From a bacterium (lineage in GTDB: Bacteria; CSSED10-310; JAJRTK01), in assembly GCA_024278345.1 (NCBI GenBank), contig JAJRTK010000320.1, forward strand, positions 1-23,989: a stretch of DNA of 23,989 nt. Direction: 5' to 3'. Positions within the stretch are counted from its first letter, which is position 1. The number at the start of each line of letters is the position of its first letter. This document shows, piece after piece, positions 8,044-15,794 of this stretch. Under the pieces are notes generated by a model. It saw only the letters and a program-made list of their open reading frames with translations. It did no database searches and was not told where the DNA came from. The translations under genes and the position numbers were made by a program.

Positions 8044-9168
8044 TTACGAAAGTCCAGTGGTCCTTTTCACCAGTCTGGCACATTCCGGATCGCGGCAGAC
8101 CTCCAGGGTATAAGAAGCGGCCTTTGGGACGGAACGCCAGGAGAAGAGGGTTTTGCCCGCCTCCTGTTCGGCTCCCTTGACGGGGCGGAGCAGCCTGGGA
8201 GCGGGAAGGAGTCTTTCCGGTGGCGCTGGCGGGCCGCCCTCCGGGGCTGAAGTTCCCTGGCCTTGTTTGACGTTGACCTTGATGCCGCCGGATTCCATCT
8301 CGCCGCGGCCAGCGTAGACCATGAGCTGGGCACCGCCCTGGCTTGGCCGTCGCATCCGGGTCTCCAGCCTCTGGCCTGAAATCGCCTGGGACCGGATCTG
8401 GGCGCTCCCGACGACGATCTCGATACTGCTGGGGCGCCTGCCTGCTTTTTTGATCTTCAGATCGGCCTGTCCCTGAACGATTTCGATCTCTTCTTTTGGG
8501 ACGCCGGTTAGGGCCGCCTCGATTTTCCTTAGGAAGAGAAGAGATTCCTCGGTGACAAGAAGGCTCACGCCGTCGTCGAAATCGAGGCGGGCCGAGGAGT
8601 TTTTGAAGGTGTGGACGCCATCCTTTTCTACCAGAACATCACCTTTTCTGGCGGCGGTCCAATCTTCGGGTTGGAGTTTTTTCTTGACCTTGTGCTGGAG
8701 ATCCGCTATCTCGGCCGTTCTAGCCGAGGCTTCCCTTTTCAGGATCACGCGGATCCGCCTTCCCGGTACCAGGAAATCGGGGTTCTTGACGTCGGGATTC
8801 AACCGCCAGTTTTCGGGCCAAAGGCCTGAAAACCCCAGATAGTGCGCCGTGATACCGGAGAGGGTCTCGCCCTCCTGGACGGTGTGCCATCCCACGGTGT
8901 CGCCGTCCCTGGCCGGGACCTCCGTGGCCGCCGATGCAGCCGGCGCCACGGCGACGATCCCAAGAACCAGAAGGCCGGGAAACCACAATCCCCACAGGCA
9001 GGCAGAAAGATTCCTGGAGCTTACGCGCCCAGGGTGGAACCGCGCTAAGAGCGGCTTCTGGCCCGGACCTGTGGGAAAAAGGCGCGAGTGGCGGCGGTCG
9101 GAGGGGAACTCAGCCCCGAAAGAGGAGCACATCCCCAGAACTCGCAAGGTCTTTGAGAAAGAGCACAT
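8044..9168 (-). CDS. Exported LysM-FecR domain protein, C-terminus cut by an in-frame stop
   Basis: The 374 residues contain a hydrophobic export segment (about 57-80, ending APAASA before ATEVPA). A LysM domain follows (about 94-141: HTVQEGETLSGITAHYLG ... PDFLVPGRRIRV), which typically binds peptidoglycan. Next are a FecR-type beta domain (about 165-300: GDVLVEKDGVHTFKNSSARL, VQGQADLKI, GQRLETRM) and a Pro-rich linker. An FN3-like domain starts at about 325 and breaks off at GLS-stop. The ATG at 9168 lies 7 nt after the upstream stop, so translation is probably coupled. The unusually long stretch before the signal segment makes ATG 9132 an alternative. It probably acts in the periplasm or outside as a wall-bound scaffold or sensor. 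FecR here is a structural domain and does not imply iron regulation. Confidence 0.85.
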   Translation of the reverse strand: MCSFSKTLRVLGMCSSFGAEFPSDRRHSRLFPTGPGQKPLLARFHPGRVSSRNLSACLWGLWFPGLLVLGIVAVAPAASAATEVPARDGDTVGWHTVQEGETLSGITAHYLGFSGLWPENWRLNPDVKNPDFLVPGRRIRVILKREASARTAEIADLQHKVKKKLQPEDWTAARKGDVLVEKDGVHTFKNSSARLDFDDGVSLLVTEESLLFLRKIEAALTGVPKEEIEIVQGQADLKIKKAGRRPSSIEIVVGSAQIRSQAISGQRLETRMRRPSQGGAQLMVYAGRGEMESGGIKVNVKQGQGTSAPEGGPPAPPERLLPAPRLLRPVKGAEQEAGKTLFSWRSVPKAASYTLEVCRDPECARLVKRTTGLS

Positions 9169-9175
9169 GGTGCCT

Positions 9176-10627
9176 TCACTCCTCGGGAGGCGAAACGACG
9201 AGCACCGGCCACTGGTAATCCACGCGATTTCCCGCGAGATCCTGGGCGATGACGCGCAGAATGTGATTGCCGGGCTTACGGAAGGTGAGCTTTGGGGGCG
9301 CGTCGGCCAGGGGCGCGGCGTCCAGGCTGTATTGGTATTTGGAGAGAAATGGCTTGGGAGGATCGGTCTTGATGATCAGGGTCTGCCCCACCGTGAGCTC
9401 GATGGGAATGGCAGGGCCGTGATGCTCGAATTCAGGCGTCTGGATCACGATCTTTGGAGCTTCTTCATCGGGACGGCAGGGAAGGGTCATCTCCGTGGTG
9501 TTGCCCACTGTATCCTCGGCACGGACCAAGAGAGGCGCACGAACCCGAATAGGGCCCGACGCGGACTTCCATTCCTTGGAATCCGTGGACCAGAGGAGGT
9601 TCCGGACACCCGAGTTGTCGGAGGCTTTCACCCGAAAAACCATGGGGCTTCGACAGACGAGATGTCCCGTCGGAGCGACGGCCCAGTCGCTGAGAATCGT
9701 CCACTGGATGTTGGGAGGGGTCCCCTCGACGTCGAAAGAGATTGTGGCCCCGGCGCTGTGCCCCGTGCGGTCAACCGCGGTAATCTCCAGTTCATGGTGG
9801 CCAGGAAGCCAAGTTGCCCATTGGGCGCCCAAGGCTTCCCCCTTCTTATTGAGAACCATGGAAACGGGACCAAGGGAAGGCTTACGCTCTGACGCCCCCG
9901 TGGCCTCCGAGCTTCGCCACTCTCCCTCCGCCGACGAAATCACCCAATGCTCGATGCCGGACTGCTCGTCGTCGATAAGAATCGCCAGCCGTGTCCATGG
10001 GGCCACCACGGGGTTTACCGATCCAGACGTAATTTCATCCAAAAAACTGACCCGGATGTTCGGCGGAGCGTTATCGACGTGGAGCCGGAGCTCGCTGGCA
10101 TCGGAACGGTTTCCCGCACCATCTTCCGCCCAGGCCTGAAGCTCGAAGGGTCCCGCGCCTTTGAGAACCGCTCTCGGAGAATCCGTCTGGCGACCGCCGG
10201 AGGGTGACTGGAGGCGGAGTTTTCCCGTGGCCACCTCCGAATCGTGGGCCCGGACGGACACCCGCGTGCCTTCGCGCACCCAGAGGAGCCCCTGGTCTCC
10301 GCGAGCGGCTGGGGGATCGAGTATCAGCTCCGACCGTGGCGGATCGCCGTCGATCCGAAGACGGAACCAGCGTATGGGAGAAAGGCTCCCCTTGGCATCC
10401 CTTTCAGAGAGAGCCAGCCAGTGGTCGCCTGATTCCGGGGCGAGCATCGGGGCGGTGACCGGTTGGAGATAACCGCCGTCAAGGGCTGCCTCAAATGCAG
10501 ATCCCAGGCCTCCTACCGGCAACAGGATCTGGCCTCCGGGCCGGGCGTAGAGTGTTGGAGGGGATTCTTCAGTCTGTGCTGTGCTCGCCCACAGAAGCAG
10601 TAGGCATGAAGCAAGGTGATAGCGCAT
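9176..10627 (-). CDS. Exported protein of four OmpL47-like beta-sandwich modules
   Basis: This 483-residue protein has an N-terminal signal peptide (MRYHLASCLLLLWASTAQ) and four Ig-like repeats. They open with PPRSELIL, PPNIRVSF, PPNIQWTI and APKIVIQT and close with AEDGAGN, AVDRTGH, AEDTVGN and AQDLAGN (about 96-186, 187-303, 304-390, 391-480). This D-x-x-G-N ending is typical of OmpL47-type modules in surface or periplasmic proteins, which may bind ligands or act as spacers. The ATG at 10627 was chosen because the signal peptide begins there, with GAAAG upstream; the open frame extends 127 codons further but only as a shadow of the kinase gene. It overlaps the upstream kinase gene by 59 bp and sits 7 nt before the LysM-FecR gene, which ends in the same kind of module. 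Confidence 0.88.
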   Translation of the reverse strand: MRYHLASCLLLLWASTAQTEESPPTLYARPGGQILLPVGGLGSAFEAALDGGYLQPVTAPMLAPESGDHWLALSERDAKGSLSPIRWFRLRIDGDPPRSELILDPPAARGDQGLLWVREGTRVSVRAHDSEVATGKLRLQSPSGGRQTDSPRAVLKGAGPFELQAWAEDGAGNRSDASELRLHVDNAPPNIRVSFLDEITSGSVNPVVAPWTRLAILIDDEQSGIEHWVISSAEGEWRSSEATGASERKPSLGPVSMVLNKKGEALGAQWATWLPGHHELEITAVDRTGHSAGATISFDVEGTPPNIQWTILSDWAVAPTGHLVCRSPMVFRVKASDNSGVRNLLWSTDSKEWKSASGPIRVRAPLLVRAEDTVGNTTEMTLPCRPDEEAPKIVIQTPEFEHHGPAIPIELTVGQTLIIKTDPPKPFLSKYQYSLDAAPLADAPPKLTFRKPGNHILRVIAQDLAGNRVDYQWPVLVVSPPEE

Positions 10628-12521
10628 GGCACGTCTTTCTAGCTTGTGAAAGGATTTCAGTTTCCGGTTCCCACCGCCACCGGTATCGAACAGCCAGGGT
10701 CTGAAGCCTTTGGGCGACAATGTCGGCTTTGTCGATGCGGCGAAGGGGATCCTTTTCCAGAAGTCCCATAATGATGTCATCGAGCTCGTCGTGGACGTTA
10801 ATTGCGACTCTTCCGATCCCATCAACCTCCTTTTCCAAGGTCTTGATGACGATACGCTGGACCGTCTCCTCCTGGAAGGGATGCACCCCGGACAAGCATT
10901 GGTACAAAGTGACGCCCAAGGCAAACAGATCGCTCTTTTCGGTGAATCCCTTCCCCAGCAAAGTCTCGGGAGGCAAGAAGCCGGGAGTCCCAAAAACCAC
11001 CCCGGCATCGGCGTTCAGCGAGGAAATGAACTGCGAAAGCCCAAAATCGCTAAGCTTGATGGAGCCATCGACGCCTAGCAAAATGTTCGCCGGCTTGAGA
11101 TCGTGATGGACGAGTCCTTTGGCATGCGCCGCGCCAAGAGCCTGGGCGATGGCGATTCCAAGGGAAGTGGTCTGGCTTGATGGAAGCGCGCCTCGGCACT
11201 CCAAATAGGCGCGGAGACTTTGCCCCTCCACAAATTCCATGGCGATGAACGCTTCGTTCGCCGTCTCTTCGGCATCGTACACCGCCACGATATGAGGATG
11301 GCTAAGCTGAGCCGCCGTCATTGCCTCTTTGAGCAGCTCTTCGCGACGGATGGCATCTCGATCTCCTTGGAGTTCCTCCTCCAGGTTCAGGGTCTTGAGA
11401 GCAACGAGCCGGCGGAGCTTTGGATCCCAACAGCGAAAAACCGTGCCCATGGATCCGGAGCCGGCGACATCGATGACCCGGTATCGCCCCAGGAAAAGAT
11501 CACCCAATGCCTGCTGCTCCTTCAGCCGTTGGCGAAGTAACCGGAATGAAGCGGACAGAGCGTCGATTTCATTGCCGTGGCCGGTGGAAGGGCCCAGGAG
11601 CTTTCGTTGCGCGGCCAGCAGGTGGCGGATGGGGTGGACAATCGTCCGAAATGCGGCAGCCGATGCGAGAAGAGTTAACAGGGCCGCCATTCCCACGGCA
11701 CTCCAGGAGCTTTGCCAGAGACTCCGCCCGAGTGCCTCGGCGATGTTCGAAGGCTGGAGGGAAAGGACGGTCCAGGGAGTTCCCCCCACGGGGCTGTAGG
11801 CGCCCAGGAGCTCGGGACCGTTGGTTTGGGAGAGACGGAGAACTCCAAACGTTCTGGTTCTTCGCACCTTGTCGGCAAAGAGCTTGGAGACCGCTTCCCT
11901 GGATGAAAGCATGCCCAAGACCGCTTTGCCCTGGTCATCAGCGAGAGCCAATTCCGCATCGGTCCCGATTTCCGCTGGCCGAAGAAAGTCTTGCACGCGC
12001 TCCGCGTCGCAGAGCAAACGGAGCAACGCGGTCCCGCCCGGCAAGGGAATATCGATACGGAACCAGACCTCTTCGCCAAGCTCCATGGCAATGATCCCGC
12101 TTCCCGCGACCGCAAGCCCCTCGTCCATCCGTGACGCCAGATCTTTGCGCTGCGCACGAATCACTTCTTGACCTGCAAGATCGGTGATGGCAACGGCCCC
12201 TATATCGGCTCGGGCCTGGAGAATCCCCGACAAAAGCGCCAGGGAACCTGGAGAGCGCGGCGCTTCGTAAACCACCGGATTCGATCCCACGGCGATCCCC
12301 ATGGATCGGCGGGCCTCTAGAAATGCCTCCACCTGCTCCGCCACCGAGCGGGCCGCCACCACGTGAGTGCGGAGAACCTGCTCCGTCATGGCCTCCCGGT
12401 TGAGGCCCGCCAACTGGTAGGCCAGAATTCCCAGAGGCAGGAAGCCCACGGCACACAGGGCGACGATGACTCTTGTAAGGATCCCGGTCTTCCGCCGTTT
12501 GGGTCGGTCATCGGTTCGCAT
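10569..12521 (-). CDS. Membrane-bound Ser/Thr kinase with an extracytoplasmic Cache-like sensor and HAMP-like linker
   Basis: The 650-residue protein has TM1 at about 14-36, an outside domain (about 40-268) and TM2 at about 272-294. A HAMP-like stretch (about 290-340) leads to a cytoplasmic kinase domain (about 347-610). The outside domain ends with LLGAYSPVGGTPWTVLSLQP, the pattern of double-Cache sensors of small ligands. Kinase landmarks: GSGSMG (354-359), Lys376 in VALK, DLKPAN with Asp474, DFG (492-494) and PPE (517-519). The usual HRD is HHD (472-474), so this is a non-RD kinase with the catalytic Asp intact. Bacterial Ser/Thr kinases usually have the sensor C-terminal to the kinase; here the order is histidine-kinase-like. 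It lies 39 nt after the upstream gene with no clear ribosome site, consistent with coupling. Confidence 0.93.
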   Translation of the reverse strand: MRTDDRPKRRKTGILTRVIVALCAVGFLPLGILAYQLAGLNREAMTEQVLRTHVVAARSVAEQVEAFLEARRSMGIAVGSNPVVYEAPRSPGSLALLSGILQARADIGAVAITDLAGQEVIRAQRKDLASRMDEGLAVAGSGIIAMELGEEVWFRIDIPLPGGTALLRLLCDAERVQDFLRPAEIGTDAELALADDQGKAVLGMLSSREAVSKLFADKVRRTRTFGVLRLSQTNGPELLGAYSPVGGTPWTVLSLQPSNIAEALGRSLWQSSWSAVGMAALLTLLASAAAFRTIVHPIRHLLAAQRKLLGPSTGHGNEIDALSASFRLLRQRLKEQQALGDLFLGRYRVIDVAGSGSMGTVFRCWDPKLRRLVALKTLNLEEELQGDRDAIRREELLKEAMTAAQLSHPHIVAVYDAEETANEAFIAMEFVEGQSLRAYLECRGALPSSQTTSLGIAIAQALGAAHAKGLVHHDLKPANILLGVDGSIKLSDFGLSQFISSLNADAGVVFGTPGFLPPETLLGKGFTEKSDLFALGVTLYQCLSGVHPFQEETVQRIVIKTLEKEVDGIGRVAINVHDELDDIIMGLLEKDPLRRIDKADIVAQRLQTLAVRYRWRWEPETEILSQARKTCHALSPCFMPTASVGEHSTD

Positions 12522-12560
12522 GAGAAATCACGGCTGTCATCCGGGGAATCATAGACAGAA

Positions 12561-13244
12561 TTATGGAATCGATGGCGAGGCCGGAGGATCGTTTTCCGTA
12601 ACTACCGCGATTCCACCCATGGCCAAAAGACCAAGGACGTTGGACAAAGGGACAGCAAGCCCGATAGCCCGGCAAACGCCGTCTGGTTTCAAGACTTCCT
12701 TCGCCGTGATCCGGTCGGTGACATGATCGCACTGGAACCCCGAAATCCTCTTGTTTTCCTGCGCGGGAATCGTCTCCCCGATGATCAGGTTTCGGGCCAC
12801 TCTGGCCTGTTCTTCGGAAAAGCGTTTCCGAGGATAGTCCTTGTCCACTGGAGCTGTCACCAAGTGACTCACCTTGACCACACTCCCGTCTTTGGTGCCT
12901 GCCGCCGCATAATAGGTCACGGACAAGCAATCCTTTTCCGGTTTGGGCAAGATGACCCAGTACCGCCCTGGCGACTCTGGAAAAGGCCACATCAGACTGA
13001 AATAATAGCTGGTGAGATCGCTCTGCTTGAAATAGAGGCGGATCCAGGAGACCTCCATGTCCCGGGGCACGGTCACTTCGACCCAATGGTGTGCGTCCGG
13101 GGGAAAAAGAGCCTGTTCGATTTCGATGGATTGGCCCTCTCCTCCATAAGCCGCTTGAGGCGGGCCGCCCACAACAAGCAGACCGCAAACCACTAGCCAT
13201 CCCGCCAGTCCCGGAGAAAATAGGGATTGTTCTCGCGGCTTCAT
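12561..13244 (-). CDS. Secreted or membrane-anchored beta-sandwich protein of unknown function
   Basis: I do not recognise a named family for these 227 residues. A signal segment (about 13-34, GWLVVCGLLVVGG ... AAYG) is followed by a probable Ig-like beta-sandwich (about 38-132), with strands such as HWVEVTVP, VSWIRLYFKQ and RYWVILP. A charged segment containing three of the protein's five Cys (106, 172, 191; others in the signal peptide or linker) leads to a hydrophobic helix at about 193-214 and a short polar tail. The ATG has GGGAGGG upstream, the strongest ribosome site of this cluster, so this is probably the first gene of the operon. A role as outside partner of the kinase encoded next is inferred only from position. 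Confidence 0.85.
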   Translation of the reverse strand: MKPREQSLFSPGLAGWLVVCGLLVVGGPPQAAYGGEGQSIEIEQALFPPDAHHWVEVTVPRDMEVSWIRLYFKQSDLTSYYFSLMWPFPESPGRYWVILPKPEKDCLSVTYYAAAGTKDGSVVKVSHLVTAPVDKDYPRKRFSEEQARVARNLIIGETIPAQENKRISGFQCDHVTDRITAKEVLKPDGVCRAIGLAVPLSNVLGLLAMGGIAVVTENDPPASPSIP

Positions 13245-13362
13245 GAAAAATCCCTCCCAAGGGTTTCAAAAGAAGGAGCGACCATCGCTTCCAATCTAAC
13301 ACTATTTTTCCAAAAAGTCTCATTTTGGCCGAGTTTGCTGGAAGGATCGGGCTCATTAACCC

Positions 13363-13399
13363 AAAAACGCCCTCCCCCGAAAAATCCGGTCAAGGGGCG
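13363..13399 (-). terminator. Probable intrinsic terminator of the hydrolase gene
   Basis: Reading on the minus strand, CGCCC (13399-13395) pairs with GGGCG (13372-13368), with an inner CCG/CGG pairing, and five Ts follow (13367-13363). The stem begins before and includes the hydrolase stop codon at 13390-13392. Mismatches between outer and inner stems weaken it. It would separate the hydrolase gene from the downstream kinase operon. Confidence 0.5.
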
Positions 13400-14454
13400 A
13401 TCTTCCTGGCAAACCGCCGCACGTAAGCCAAGAGACGCGGGTAGACGACTTGAGGGGCCTTCCGCCCTAACACCAGATCGACATGCCCGTAGTCGTGCTC
13501 GAAGCCATTCTGGCGCGATAGCTCCAGGTACTCGCTGCCTCGGCTGGCGATCATTTCGAAAGCGCGGCGCACGTCGCATGGAGGGGCAAGGGCATCCCCG
13601 CCACCGGCCACGAAAAGCAACGGGTGATCGATTTTTTCAAGCTGCTCCGTCCAACAGATGGAGCCGTCTTTGGAAGAGAAGGTCCCCGCCCGAAGCCAGC
13701 GCAGAAAATCCTCCGCCAGCGCCGCCGACAAGTCGCTTGTGGCCAAATATTGCACACGCCGGGCCACGGCCGGTTCCATGTTCTTGGCGTTGAAAATACC
13801 ACGGATGAACCGATGATCAAGGCGGCCCGTCAGAGGAACAGTCCAACGTGAAAGCTCCCGGAGCGGCACGCTCCCGAGCCACGGTAGCAGAAAACCCAGG
13901 CGCAATTCGAGGGCAAACCGCTCCTTGCCCTTTGAAAATCCGGCGGGCGAAGCCAGAGCAATGCCACAGCGAACCTCTCCTCCCCGGGGACCTAACAAGA
14001 AGGCGTAGAGAAGCATTCCTCCCATGGAGTGGCCGACCCAATGGAAACTGCTCTGCCCCGTTTTTTCCAGCATCAAGTCGAGGATCGCCGGAAGATCGTA
14101 GTCCAGGTAATCGTCAAAAGACCAGTTTGGCTTCGAGACGGGAGGCCGGCTCATCCCCGCGCCCCGGAGCTCGGCCACCCAGCAGTCAAAGCCTTCAAGA
14201 GCAAAGGCTTCCGCGACGGAATAAGGCGCTTCAAAGTCGAGGTTGAAACGATTCGATCCCAGCCCGTGGCAAAAAAACACCGGCTCCGCGTACCGTTTCT
14301 TGGACGGTTCCACGCGGTAAACCCCAAGGGTAGCTCCATCGGCCGTGGCGACCTCCAAGCGGCTCCGCCCGGGGCCTCCGCCGGAATAGGTCCCGTGGAG
14401 GGCTAGCCGATAGGCTACGGCGGCACCGACCGCGCCAAGCAAAGTGTGCCACAT
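13390..14454 (-). CDS. Alpha/beta-hydrolase, N-terminally anchored
   Basis: The 354-residue protein has the alpha/beta-hydrolase signature. Oxyanion motif HGLGSNR is at 63-69, nucleophile elbow GHSMG has Ser143, the acid is probably Asp287 in GGGDALAPP, and His324 lies in HDYGHVDLVLG. The last motif is typical of lipase/esterase-like or PHA-synthase-related members. A short hydrophobic N-terminus (WHTLLGAVGAAVAY) suggests membrane attachment. ATG 14454 was preferred because AGAGG stands 5 nt upstream; ATG 14472, six codons earlier, is also plausible. The open frame to 14565 lacks support. It lies about 200 bp downstream of the FHA gene on the same strand. Likely substrates are esters or lipids, but none can be named from sequence. 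Confidence 0.9.
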   Translation of the reverse strand: MWHTLLGAVGAAVAYRLALHGTYSGGGPGRSRLEVATADGATLGVYRVEPSKKRYAEPVFFCHGLGSNRFNLDFEAPYSVAEAFALEGFDCWVAELRGAGMSRPPVSKPNWSFDDYLDYDLPAILDLMLEKTGQSSFHWVGHSMGGMLLYAFLLGPRGGEVRCGIALASPAGFSKGKERFALELRLGFLLPWLGSVPLRELSRWTVPLTGRLDHRFIRGIFNAKNMEPAVARRVQYLATSDLSAALAEDFLRWLRAGTFSSKDGSICWTEQLEKIDHPLLFVAGGGDALAPPCDVRRAFEMIASRGSEYLELSRQNGFEHDYGHVDLVLGRKAPQVVYPRLLAYVRRFARKIAP

Positions 14455-14522
14455 GGGAACCTCTGATCGCATCGTGTTTCCAGGGTACGGATTACGCTCC
14501 GGAACCCATGGAAAGGCGAGTG

Positions 14523-14547
14523 GCGGCGGACGGATTGCCGTCGCCGC
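14523..14547. repeat. Strong GC-rich stem-loop between the FHA and hydrolase genes
   Basis: GCGGCG-G-ACGG (14523-14533) pairs with CCGTCGCCGC (14538-14547): ten base pairs with one bulged G and an ATTG loop. No T-run follows. It could be an mRNA-processing or attenuation element, or simply another extragenic palindrome. Confidence 0.55.
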
Positions 14548-14653
14548 GAGCGGACTCAATCCCAAAGAAAGAAGAGCGTATCGATCAATTCATGGCCTGC
14601 ATGTGCCCCGAATCTTTGGCGTCGCTGCATGAAGAAACAGGTGGTCACCGCTA

Positions 14654-15436
14654 TTAGGAGGCAAGCTTCATCAGGACGATCCCCACAAGGACCACGGTAC
14701 TTATCAAAAGCACGATGAGAAGCATCACCTGTACCGACCAGGGCAAGTAAGAAGCCCGTTGCCGAAGGAACTCGGCGGCATCCGCTTCAAACTTTTCTCT
14801 CGACATGGGATTATCGACTTTTTCAAGGGCCAGAAGGTAGCTCCCCACTTGAAAGCGTTCTCCCAGGGCCAGAACCGCCTGTTCGATGCCCCGTCCCTCC
14901 ACAAAAGTGCCGTTTGTGCTCTCCAGGTCGTGGAGCTCCCATTGGTCATCCTGGTAACAGAGCATTGCGTGGCGCCGCGACACATCGGCGCTGGAGAGAA
15001 CGATATCGTTGTCTGAGCTTTTTCCAAGATAGAGGCAGTCGGCTCTCACTTCCACGGTTTTGAGGAGACCTTCGCCATCACTTATCAGGAGGCGATAGCC
15101 GGCTCCGCTCTGCGCGAGCTTGTAGGAGCTCGAACCTGTGGGGTAGGAATTCCTTTCGTAAAGGAATGTGCATTCGCCGACCCGGATCTTCATGCCAGGC
15201 TTCAGTGACCTCTCAGAAACCGCCTTGCCATCGACATAGAGACCGTTCCGGCTGTCGAGATCCTCCACGTGGACCTGATCGCCGTCGCGGATGGAAAAGA
15301 GCGCGTGCCTCTTGGACACCTTCGAACCATCCAAAACGATATCGTTGTTGGGGTTCCGGCCAACAGTCGTGATCCGATGCTCCAAGAGAAAGCTCTTCGG
15401 AGATCCCGGACCCTCCACAAGATTCAGACAATGCAT
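14654..15436 (-). CDS. Tail-anchored protein with two FHA domains
   Basis: The 260-residue protein carries two forkhead-associated domains, modules that bind phospho-threonine peptides. FHA1 (about 5-95) has VGR (25-27), SKRH (41-44) and RNG (63-65). FHA2 (about 114-205) has LGK (137-139; Lys in place of the usual Arg), SRRH (153-156) and STNG (173-176). A single hydrophobic helix at 234-257 (VQVMLLIVLLISTVVLVGI) is followed by only three residues, so the FHA domains should face the cytoplasm on a C-terminal anchor. It is 16 nt downstream of the SCP2-like gene, clearly in one operon. Two Hanks-type kinases encoded nearby are natural candidates for making its ligands; that is an inference from proximity. 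Confidence 0.94.
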   Translation of the reverse strand: MHCLNLVEGPGSPKSFLLEHRITTVGRNPNNDIVLDGSKVSKRHALFSIRDGDQVHVEDLDSRNGLYVDGKAVSERSLKPGMKIRVGECTFLYERNSYPTGSSSYKLAQSGAGYRLLISDGEGLLKTVEVRADCLYLGKSSDNDIVLSSADVSRRHAMLCYQDDQWELHDLESTNGTFVEGRGIEQAVLALGERFQVGSYLLALEKVDNPMSREKFEADAAEFLRQRASYLPWSVQVMLLIVLLISTVVLVGIVLMKLAS

Positions 15437-15452
15437 CGATGTCTAGCGCCCT

Positions 15453-15794
15453 TTATTCGGTGCTCTTGGCAAAGATCCGCGGATCGTTGAGACGCGTCAC
15501 GTCACTCATTTTTCCTTTGATCTTGATCTGCCCCTTCATAAAGGCGCCCATGGGGTTGATGCTCCCATCAGAAATCCCAACCCAGACACTCCCGGGCATC
15601 GTTACCGTTGCCGTGGGGGCATCGGCCTCACCTTGCCGGACGGAACAATTGCCATCTCCTGCTACCTGGAGATACCAAGTCCCGCCATCATCTCCGGTGA
15701 GATTCAGTTGGATGCAGGCTTTCCAGTCACCCGCCTTCTCGGGAATGAAACGTTGAGGCAGACTTTCCGTGACCTCTTTCGGGGATTGACTCAT
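15453..15794 (-). CDS. SCP2 sterol-carrier-like domain protein
   Basis: This 113-residue single-domain protein matches the SCP2 fold, with WKACIQLNLTGDDGGTWYLQ, DAPTATVTMPGSVWVGISDG, GAFMKGQIKIKG and the ending VTRLNDPRIF. In the family, the fold forms a hydrophobic tunnel that binds lipids or acyl chains. No signal peptide or membrane helix is seen, so it is probably cytoplasmic. AGGAG about 6 nt upstream supports the ATG at 15794. It is the first gene of the operon with the double-FHA protein. The ligand is unknown. Confidence 0.88.
   Translation of the reverse strand: MSQSPKEVTESLPQRFIPEKAGDWKACIQLNLTGDDGGTWYLQVAGDGNCSVRQGEADAPTATVTMPGSVWVGISDGSINPMGAFMKGQIKIKGKMSDVTRLNDPRIFAKSTE

Noticed and set aside
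8044-8046. The in-frame stop as a recoded selenocysteine or pyrrolysine codon, or a frameshift
   Set aside because: It is TAA, not TGA or TAG, and the downstream coding sense is in the same frame, so neither recoding type nor a frameshift fits.
8849-9892. A 347-codon plus-strand open frame
   Set aside because: It is antisense to two genes with clear signal peptides and domains, and its translation has none.
10628-11008. Upstream extension of the OmpL47-like protein
   Set aside because: It would lie entirely within the kinase gene on the same strand in another frame; a clean signal peptide starts at 10627.
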